In this document: piece by piece, positions 1 to 5,196 of the stretch
Position numbering within the stretch: position 1 is the stretch's first letter
Layout of the letters: every line of letters starts with the position of its first letter
Assembly (NCBI GenBank): GCA_946405045.1
Contig: CAMJFV010000169.1
Span: 1-5,196 of the forward strand
DNA: 5,196 bases
Origin: an uncultured Bacteroidales bacterium
GTDB lineage: Bacteria > Bacteroidota > Bacteroidia > Bacteroidales > Paludibacteraceae
Direction: 5' to 3'
The notes under the pieces: model-generated
The model's database searches: none
Seen by the model: the letters and a program-made list of their open reading frames with translations, nothing else
Told to the model about the DNA's origin: nothing
Translations under genes and position numbers: made by a program

Positions 1-216
1 AGATATCATTCTGGAGATATTTTTACCCGTTACCAAAGTGATCCTGCATATCAAGAAAATCCATGGACTCATTTGACTTTCCGTGTTCCATTGGCTGCGT
101 CATATCAGGCTGAATATTATAACTATACTTTTGAAATCGTATCTAAGGCGGTTAATACAACAGAAGGTAACGACTTCTTGTTTGATGACGTAGAAATTTT
201 TGTTTGTGAACCGGAT
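1..216 (+). other. C-terminal part of a jelly-roll (CBM/MAM-like) domain
   Basis: Residues 1-72 differ from the Ig-like modules that follow. They contain the strand-rich segment WTHLTFRVPL (62-71 region of the DNA onward, residues 22-31), then YTFEIVSKAV, then GNDFLFDDVEIFVCEP (residues 56-71). The 'G-N-D-F-x-x-D-D-V/I' signature is the usual last strand of jelly-roll domains in Bacteroidota surface proteins, where the paired Asp often sits near a calcium or ligand site. Only the end of the domain is in the window. It could be a carbohydrate-binding or other adhesive domain. The ligand cannot be read from this remnant. Confidence 0.55.
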
Positions 217-3200
217 GTCACAATTTCGTCTGAAGATAAAGTGACACATGAGCAGGAGATTGACTTATGTGATCCGAATCCGTTGTCTGCACGTGTTTAT
301 GCTGTGCCAGAAGTTTCATTCTGCAACTTCTTTCCGGATATGGAAGATCTGAAAGTGAAATGGCAGATGTGGACTGGAGGTGAGTCGCAGATAGGAGAAT
401 GGATAGATGTCTTCACAAGTGAAGGCGACAATGGACGTGTTTTGAAAACGTCTGAGTCTGCAACCGCTCAGTTCCAAGATAAGTATACTTATTTCTATCC
501 TCTTGGTCAAGTTGGTGATTATCGTCTTCGTGTTATTGTTGCGGAGGAGAATGTATTGCAATCAGTCATGGCTGATATGGAGCAATATAAGAATGTGTTG
601 GAACCAGGTGATAATTGGCCTGCTATTACATGTAATGAACTTTATGCTCATTCCAGTGATTTCTGGGTTCACGTGCATGAGAGTCGTCAGCAGATAGATA
701 CTATTTTATATGCTTGTCCGGGAGAAACTGTGACACTTGTTGAACGACTACCAGATGGTTATCAATGTGAGTGGCAGGATATAAATGGAAACGTATTGAA
801 ATCAGAATCGTCATCAATTGGTGACGGTGATCGTGATGTGTCATTCGAGTTTGTTAAGAATTCAACAGTTGATAAGGTTGTGTTCATAGCAAGCCCTGGA
901 CGTTATAATACAGATCCAGATAAACGAGTTTGTCCGCGTTCCACTAATTTCACCGTAAACATACCTCAGACAGTGAAGATTGAGTGTTCCGCTCAGTCTG
1001 TGAATTTGGCATGTCAGGCTGATTTTGAAAAATCAGAGGGTGCTACAATTCTTTTGTCTCCTCCTCAGATTCCGTTCTGTGTCCCAGACGCTCAGACATC
1101 ATTAAGTGTTGTCAGTGTGAGAAACGGTGCTGTCGAATACAAAGATAAAGTGACTAAAACACCAAACGGAGATTGGTATATTTCTGGAATAAAGACTAAA
1201 GGTGAATATGTGTTCACTTGGGAGGCTAGTGCATGGAAGGGTGTTGAAGGTACACCGACATATAAAAACTACGGCTCGGTTCAGTCGACTTGTACAGCAA
1301 CATTCGATTATCATTCTTTGCCAAATGTGACTGTTTCTCATGACACTGCCATTTGTCCAAAGTTTGATAATGAGGTCAATGTTAATGTGACTCCTGCTGG
1401 TGATTACTCTTTTGTATATGAAGTGGAAAATGTCACTTATGCGACACCTTCCCCAGGTTCTCCTAATGTGGCATTGTTCAATCCGCAAAACTGTACCGGA
1501 CCAGCTCCATTTAAGGTTATTGTGACTGACAATGCAACAGGTTGTTCTGTTTTGAAGGATACTACATTAGACGTGGATGGAAACATTTTCGTCACTTATA
1601 ACAATGCTAAGAATCCATTTACTGTCATTGGTGACAATTGTGAATTTTCGGTTCCTGATTTTATAAATCCGAGTGAGGCTGAAAAAATAAAATATGGAGC
1701 CGATAGTCTTTATCAATATCTGACAGCTACAAGTGGTTGTGGATTAGGTATCACATATACACAGACTCCAGAACCAGGAACTAAATTCACAGATTCTGAA
1801 ACTGTTACGATTACGGCATCTAATGAGTGTGGCGGAAAAAGTTCTATATCTTTTGTCTTAAATACAAATATGCCTACATCACAGCCTGAGTTGGCATTTG
1901 TGGATGGTGCATGCCCTAATGATAATCGTATAGTAAGAATCACTGGCTGGACTACAAGCACTGACCGTTTGGATGTATTTCGTAAGCCAATGAACTCTGC
2001 TTCTCAAATGGACGTCGTGACTCCTGCTACTACAATAGTCGGAGGTGAGTTGACATTTGAACTTGATTTTGAATATGATTATTTAGTCAGAATGACGCAT
2101 GTCCCAGCAGGATGTAGCACTGACTTTGAGTATAATGGTAGAATCCGTCCAGGTGACGACGTCGTTCTTCTTACAAATTCACAGATTGAGTGTGATCCGT
2201 CGTCTGTTATCAAGGCAACAGGAATAACAAAGAAGAATTCAAGCGATCAGACTGTAATCGCTTACGACAATGTGTCTTGGCAATATACTACCGACAAAAA
2301 TGATGCAAGCAAATATGAGCAGTATAGATGGAGTGTTCCTGCTGATTCATTATTCTCATTAGCAAATAAAGTTACTGTTAATGCTAATACTGTTTATTCT
2401 GTACGTCTTCATATCGAACATGCGGGTTGTGTTTGGGATTCTCCATGGTCGGATGTGACAATCAAGAAATATGGCTCATTCGGTAGTGTCAGCGGTAAGG
2501 TAGAGTGTAAAGAGACGAAGATTACTCTAACTCCTGATCCTAATGTTGATCTATGTGAATTGCAAAGTAATAATAAAATCAATTGGAGCTATATTAAGAA
2601 GTATGGCAGTGGATTGACTGAAAAAATCGCTATAGGTAATGAGAATGTCACTTGTAGTGATGGAAAACTGACTCTTTCTTATAAATTCCCTAATGATGAT
2701 TTTGACGACATCACTTATATGTTTGTGGCAGAACTTGTAGGTGAAAACAGTTGTGTGGCAGGAATAAAGAGTGAAGAGTTCCAAATCTCAAAATCAACAG
2801 ATTATTATATAAGTGGACCTTCTCGCGTCTCATCTTGTTCAAAAGTTGAATACAGATTGTTAAAGAGAAGCGACAATTCTCAGATCAATTGCTCAGATTG
2901 TTCAGTGGTCTGGAAATATGTATATGAAGACGGTACTGTTGATCCAAGAAACAATTCGTCGTCACTAGCTTTGTTCAGCCCTATAATTGATGACAATTAT
3001 AGTTTCAAGATTCAGGCATATGTGACTGAGCAGGGATGTGAGGCAATGTATGAAACTGATGGCTTGTCAGAAGTTGTGGATCCTACATTGTCTGTTGATG
3101 GTCCAGAAGAAATCTCGATCTGTCAGACTCTTACTCTCAGTGCAAAGGCAATGGCTGAGATAACTCCTGGTTCTCCTGTAGATGTGATTGATTCCTACAA

Positions 3201-5196
3201 GCAAATCAAATGGTTGTCTGCGACTTCTGCAGAAGGACCGTTTACAGAGGTGAGCGGACAGACGGGCAAGACATATTCTCCTGTATTGGAATCAGTAGGA
3301 ACTTATTTCTTCAAAGTACAGATTTACAATAATGTAGGAAATGACCCTTCAAATATCTGTGTCAAGGAAAAGGTTCATAGGGTAGTCGTAACCAATGTTG
3401 GCAAGGTTTCTCTTGTCTCAAATGCAGTTGAAGTCTGTGAAGGTGAGAATATAACAGTAGAATTTAAGTCTTCTATTTCTGATAATTTCACTACAGAATG
3501 GAAACTGAATGATAATCCAGTCATTGCGTCTGGAAACAAATTGGTTATCTCAAATCCAGGCTCATATAAGTTGGATTTCGCGGCTACCACTAATACTGGA
3601 TGTAAATACGAACGCAGTTTGACATTCCGTATTAATCCAAATCCTGAATTTACTCTTACTGAGGATACTGTATGTTCTCAGAAAGAGGTTTATTTCTTGG
3701 CAAAAACTACTGTCGAAAAAGATGAAGACATAATAAAGGATACAGTTAATAAATCAGTAAAGGGAACACATGGCTTTGCTTATTATGACCGTCATATGGA
3801 CAATAAGTTGGGCATAAGTACTTCTGCTGATGACATTTCGGATTATAAGCCATACGACAATACTCCTGCAACTCAGAAGTTTAAGGAGATAGTCGCTTAT
3901 ATCAACTACTTGTTGGCATCAAAACAGATGAATATTGATGCTGAATTGGTATCTTATAATTCTTTCATACATGGTCAGATTGCCAACAATCGTGGAGGAG
4001 TCTTAGGTGGACAGTATTTGGGTGTGGCAGACCAGATCCAGAATCTTTTGGTAGAAAGATTTGGTCAGGAAGAGATAGATGCAATTTATTGGTCACTTTA
4101 TAATGATGGAGATCAATCTGATCCAAGTATCTTTATGATGGTGAATGCGGCACAAAATGGCAAATATGCGTCTGAACTTTCTTGTGTCAAGTATGTTACT
4201 GTCCATGAATCGTCACTTCAACAGGCATATACTGTTGGTGAACAATCGACACAAAGAATCGGTTGGTATATCTTTGGTACGAAAGATGGAGAATATCAGG
4301 ATGCTCCATTTACGGATGGTTTGATTTCCGATGCTGAGTATGTACGACGCATGTACGACCCAGCTCAGATGTCTCCTGTTGTTGAGAACCGTGGATTTAA
4401 GGTTTCTGCGACTGTTTCTAATGTAGAGGCAGGAGATTATTTCGATTATACATGGGATAATGAGCCTGGAAAACCATGGGGCTCATCTTCAAGTATGCAC
4501 GCTTATATTTTCTCTGACATTTGTGAAGGCGAGATTCCTTATTCATTGACTGTTGTCAACAGACGTACTTTATGTCACACTACAAAAAGTGCAAGTCTGC
4601 CAATTAAACTTGGAGATTTGTCAGTCACTGATGGAAATGGAGTCTCTTATAATGTCTTGAAGAAAGATGCACATCTGACTGCATCCGCAAAGAAAATTGC
4701 TGATGTGACAGCTTCTATGTCTACTGGATGTAAAGTGACTGCTCCATCTGTAGAACCGTTGATCGCGACCCTATCATGTAATGGAAGCAATATCGTTGGT
4801 ACTCCTGAATGGACTCAGTATCCGGCTGCCGGAACAGAAGTCGCCAATGGAGCCCAAATCACATTGACTGTTAAATTCAAAACAGAGTCTGATTGTGATA
4901 TAGAGAAGAAACTTGATGCTTATTATATTGTAAAGGTTCCAGATGCGATGACTCTTAGTGATGTCGCTAATGCAAAGGTATGTGAAAATGGAACTTATGC
5001 TGCTGCGTTCTCTATTGTAAATGGTACTCCTAATTATACCGTATTAGGACTTCCAACAGGTGTTTCGCCGACAATATCAGGTCATGATGTTACAGTAAAT
5101 GTACCTGCTGGAACATATAATTTGACTGTGACAGATAAAGTCGGATGTTCTGCCGACGTCTCATTCAAGGTAGACGAAATAGTTGTGGACAAACCA
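1..5196 (+). CDS. Giant multidomain Ig/PKD-like cell-surface protein, internal fragment (both ends outside window)
   Basis: Frame 1 is open across the whole window: 1732 codons, no stop, and no start that needs to be chosen because the frame is already open at base 1. The translation is a string of about 14 beta-sandwich modules with alternating hydrophobic strands, mostly opening with a Cys signature (C90, C239, C329, C452, C638, C731, C836, C946, C1041, C1146, C1225, C1661) and closing with a second Cys near the last strand (for example C515, C705, C810, C1013, C1201, C1716). Recurrent Trp residues on the presumed C strand (W258, W862, W971, W1071, W1167, W1485) support an Ig/PKD fold. Two modules look like HYR and the last like a SprB repeat. 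Such proteins in Bacteroidota are exported and surface-anchored, often by T9SS, and act as adhesins or gliding components. Signal peptide and C-terminal sorting domain would lie outside, so export route and function are inferred. No catalytic motif, membrane segment or frameshift is visible. Confidence is high for the frame and fold class, low for the role. Confidence 0.93.
217..684 (+). other. Large Ig-like module with extended loops
   Basis: Residues 73-228. The segment opens with IDLCDPNPLSARVY (C90) as A/B strands, has VKWQMW (W121, W124) as the likely C strand, and VGDYRLRVIVAEE as F strand, then ends with C211 and the strand FWVHVHE. At about 155 residues it is longer than a single Ig domain, because of long C-D and F-G loops: residues 145-175 are Ser/Thr/Asp rich, and 190-205 form a short helix-like stretch around MADMEQYKNVL. 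It may be one enlarged domain or a domain plus a linker. Confidence 0.5.
685..966 (+). other. Ig-like module with CPGETVTL signature
   Basis: Residues 229-322. DTILYACPGETVTLVE (233-248) is a textbook opening of Bacteroidota extracellular Ig/PKD-like repeats, followed by YQCEWQDINGN (C256, W258) as the C strand and VCPRSTNFTVNIP as the last strand with C311. Three Cys (239, 256, 311) leave one partner uncertain. DTI at 233-235 fits the Bacteroidota O-glycosylation sequon D-S/T-hydrophobic. Confidence 0.65.
970..1323 (+). other. Ig-like module, divergent
   Basis: Residues 324-441. It opens with VKIECSAQSVNLACQ (C329, C338), has strands around LSVVSVRNGAVEY and DWYISGIKTKGEYVFTWEA (W407), and ends with STCTATFDY (C431). 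'KGEYVFTWEA' looks like the F-strand G-x-Y pattern of Ig/PKD folds. C360 near PQIPFC is an extra Cys. No close family name can be assigned by eye. Confidence 0.5.
1324..1575 (+). other. PKD/Ig-like module
   Basis: Residues 442-525. It opens with VSHDTAICPKFDNEVNVNV (C452), carries YSFVYEVENV in the middle and ends with PFKVIVTDNATGCSVLKDTTL. The final 'VTD...GC' strand is the hallmark of PKD-like and SprB-like repeats of Bacteroidota surface proteins. DTA (448-450) and DTT (520-522) match the O-glycosylation sequon. C498 is an extra Cys in the E-F region. Confidence 0.6.
1612..1863 (+). other. HYR-like (hyalin repeat) module
   Basis: Residues 538-621. DNCEFSVPDF (C547) followed by SGCGLGITYTQTPEPGT (C580) and SETVTITASNECGGKSSISF (C610) follows the HYR order: Cys plus 'vPd', then 'tQtPepGt', then 'VTITAsD.cGn...'. 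HYR is an Ig-fold variant found in adhesive extracellular proteins of animals and of Bacteroidota. The loop between the first two blocks (residues 553-577) is loosely conserved, as is usual. A role as spacer or adhesive unit is inferred. Confidence 0.7.
1864..2166 (+). other. Ig-like module
   Basis: Residues 622-722. It opens with FVDGACPNDNRIVRITGW (C638), has LDVFRKP as a middle strand, and ends with YDYLVRMTHVPAGCSTDFEY (C705). The 'Y-L-V-R ... GCS' strand resembles the F-G region of Ig/FN3 folds. The C-strand Trp (W644 region, TGWTT) is offset from the neighbours. The family cannot be named more closely. Confidence 0.5.
2167..2466 (+). other. FN3/Ig-like module
   Basis: Residues 723-822. 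It opens with SQIECDPSSVIKATGI (C731), carries NVSWQYTTD (W760) as a C strand, and ends with VYSVRLHIEHAGC followed by WDSPWSDVTIKK (C810, W816). The closing 'S-P-W-S-x-x-V-x-I' resembles the last strand of fibronectin type III domains, so this unit may be FN3-like rather than PKD-like. DSL at 782-784 fits the O-glycosylation sequon. Confidence 0.5.
2467..2790 (+). other. Ig-like module
   Basis: Residues 823-930. It opens with SGKVECKETKITLTPDP (C836), has INWSYIKKYGSG (W862) as the C strand, KLTLSYKFPNDDFDD as a central part, and YMFVAELVGENSCVAG (C918) as the F-G strands. C852 and C885 are additional. The acidic DDFDD turn (699-703 is not included; it lies at residues 899-903) could be a calcium-binding loop, which is only a guess. 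Confidence 0.55.
2791..3075 (+). other. Ig-like module with internal CxxC
   Basis: Residues 931-1025. It opens with SGPSRVSSCSKVEYRLL (C946), continues with a C964-S-D-C967 turn directly before the C strand VVWKYVYEDG (W971), and ends with YSFKIQAYVTEQGCEAMYE (C1013). The module gives four Cys, enough for two disulfides. The Ig-like assignment rests on strand order and the W and GC positions. Confidence 0.55.
3076..3402 (+). other. Ig-like module
   Basis: Residues 1026-1134. LSVDGPEEISICQTLTLSA (C1041) is the A/B pair, IKWLSATSAEGPFTEVSG (W1071) the C-C' hairpin, TGKTYSPVLESVGTYFFKV the D to F strands, and ICVKEKVHRVVV (C1120) the last strand. The order W-x(n)-'f.evsg.tg.tYsp'-'vGtYyfkv' is the classic Ig-like pattern of bacterial extracellular Ig repeats, making this one of the clearest modules in the window. 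Confidence 0.7.
3403..3645 (+). other. Ig-like module with CEGENITV signature
   Basis: Residues 1135-1215. VEVCEGENITVEFKSS (C1146) is the A/B signature, TTEWKLNDNPV (W1167) the C strand, and PGSYKLDFAATTNTGCKYE (C1201) the F-G strands, finishing with SLTFRINPNP. It is compact, about 80 residues, with exactly two Cys placed where most modules have theirs. It serves as the best template for the repeat unit of this protein. Confidence 0.7.
3640..4620 (+). other. Ig-like module split by a long insert
   Basis: Residues 1214-1540. It starts like its neighbours with FTLTEDTVCSQKEVYFLA (C1225) but the expected C strand does not follow. Instead about 225 residues of different character intervene. 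Ig-like features then resume with FKVSATVSNVEAGDYFDYTW (W1485), IPYSLTVVNRRTLCHTT (C1525) and ASLPIKLGD. C1508 is an extra Cys. Read this way, the insert lies between strands B and C of one domain. Alternatively, the first part is a short capped strand pair and the second part a separate domain. Confidence 0.5.
3715..4389 (+). other. Non-Ig, partly helical insert domain of unknown function
   Basis: Residues about 1239-1463. The segment lacks the Cys signatures and alternating strands seen elsewhere and holds a single Cys (C1395). It starts with a charged stretch (VEKDEDIIKDTVNKSVKG). Residues 1289-1320 read as helical (QKFKEIVAYINYLLASKQMN, then IDAELVSYNS), followed by a Gly-rich turn at 1331-1337 (RGGVLGG) and a second helical run VADQIQNLLVERFG then QEEIDAIYWSLYN (1342-1368). 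The end (1425-1460) is acidic and loop-like, with VRRMYDPAQM. I do not recognise a family. A ligand-binding or structural head domain carried on the Ig stalk is a plausible inference. Confidence 0.5.
4621..4950 (+). other. Linker plus second HYR-like module
   Basis: Residues 1541-1650. A strand-rich lead (SVTDGNGVSYNVLKKDAHL) has no leading Cys. From about residue 1569, DVTASMSTGCKVTAPSVEP (C1577), LSCNGSN (C1593), PEWTQYPAAGTEVANGAQ and ITLTVKFKTESDC (C1632) follow the HYR order, the 'tQyPaaGt.v..G..ItltV' block being the clearest part. It is more diverged than the HYR-like module at 1612-1863, and the usual 'D.aGN' turn is replaced by TESDCD. Confidence 0.5.
4951..5196 (+). other. SprB-repeat-like module, cut by window end
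   Basis: Residues 1651-1732. AKVCENGTYAAAFSIVNGTP (C1661), NYTVLGLPTGV, then VPAGTYNLTVTDKVGCSADV (C1716) follow the SprB-repeat layout: a Cys-containing first strand, 'v.Gt.pYtv', and the diagnostic 'l.aGtYnltVtD..GCsa...f.v'. SprB is the mobile gliding adhesin of Flavobacterium johnsoniae, and its repeats occur in many T9SS-exported proteins that do not glide. The last residues (DEIVVDKP) look like the start of the next unit, so more modules probably follow. Confidence 0.65.

Noticed and set aside
316..561. Antisense open frame of 81 codons
   Set aside because: Shadow of the giant frame; no domain and no supporting context.
503..697. Forward-strand open frame of 64 codons in frame 2
   Set aside because: It overlaps the giant frame out of register, has no ribosome binding site context that stands out, and its Leu/Val-rich start is only a shifted reading of the strand-coding region.
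1102..1488. Antisense open frame of 128 codons
   Set aside because: It lies fully inside the continuous + strand frame, has a His/Cys/Arg-rich composition typical of antisense readings and no recognisable domain.
1713..1961. Antisense open frame of 82 codons
   Set aside because: Shadow of the HYR-like module on the other strand; its composition mirrors the sense codons.
2551..2784. Antisense open frame of 77 codons
   Set aside because: Shadow of an Ig-like module; no family resemblance.
3375..3590. Antisense open frame of 71 codons
   Set aside because: Shadow of an Ig-like module; no family resemblance.
3715..4389. Idea that the insert is an enzyme such as a peptidase or glycosidase
   Set aside because: I saw no HExxH, no G-x-S-x-G, no Cys-His or paired acidic catalytic signature in a convincing setting; no reaction can be supported.
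2009..5161. Recurring GACGTC hexamers (near 2011, 2157 and 5155)
   Set aside because: They are few, irregularly spaced and encode Asp-Val in the reading frame, so chance within coding sequence explains them.
1..5196. CRISPR array, insertion sequence, tRNA or tandem DNA repeat
   Set aside because: No regularly spaced direct repeats, terminal inverted repeats or cloverleaf-like segment were seen, and the coding frame is unbroken throughout.

Overview
The whole window is the interior of one very large protein-coding gene on the + strand. Frame 1 reads from base 1 to base 5196 as 1732 consecutive sense codons without a stop. Both the start and the stop lie outside the window, so there is no promoter, ribosome binding site, terminator, RNA gene or intergenic stretch to describe. 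The only other open frames are short and overlap this one in the antisense or shifted frames. They read as shadows.

The protein is a chain of divergent beta-sandwich modules of about 80-120 residues. Most open with a Cys-containing A/B-strand signature (such as CPGETVTL or CEGENITVEF). Most then carry a Trp on the presumed C strand and end in a strand of the type 'TD..GC....'. This is the look of giant Ig/PKD-like cell-surface proteins of the Bacteroidota, many of which leave the cell through the type IX secretion system (T9SS) and carry a C-terminal sorting or gliding-motility-associated domain. The AT-rich base composition, the mixed codon use (gga, aga, ata, tat common), two HYR-like modules, a SprB-repeat-like last module and several Bacteroidota-type O-glycosylation sequons fit that group, possibly a gut or oral Bacteroidales. 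The genus cannot be fixed from this window.

Layout by residue of the visible frame: 1-72, end of a jelly-roll (CBM/MAM-like) domain; 73-228, large Ig-like module; 229-322, 324-441 and 442-525, Ig/PKD-like modules; 538-621, HYR-like module; 622-722, Ig-like module; 723-822, FN3/Ig-like module; 823-930, 931-1025, 1026-1133 and 1135-1215, Ig-like modules; 1214-1540, an Ig-like module apparently split by a roughly 225-residue non-repetitive, partly helical insert (about 1239-1463); 1541-1650, linker plus second HYR-like module; 1651-1732, SprB-like module running off the window.

The likely role is a long extracellular stalk or adhesin, with beta-sandwiches as spacers and the jelly-roll remnant and the insert as the best candidates for ligand-binding parts. 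No enzyme motif was found, and the function is inferred from architecture only. The insert is the most unusual element.
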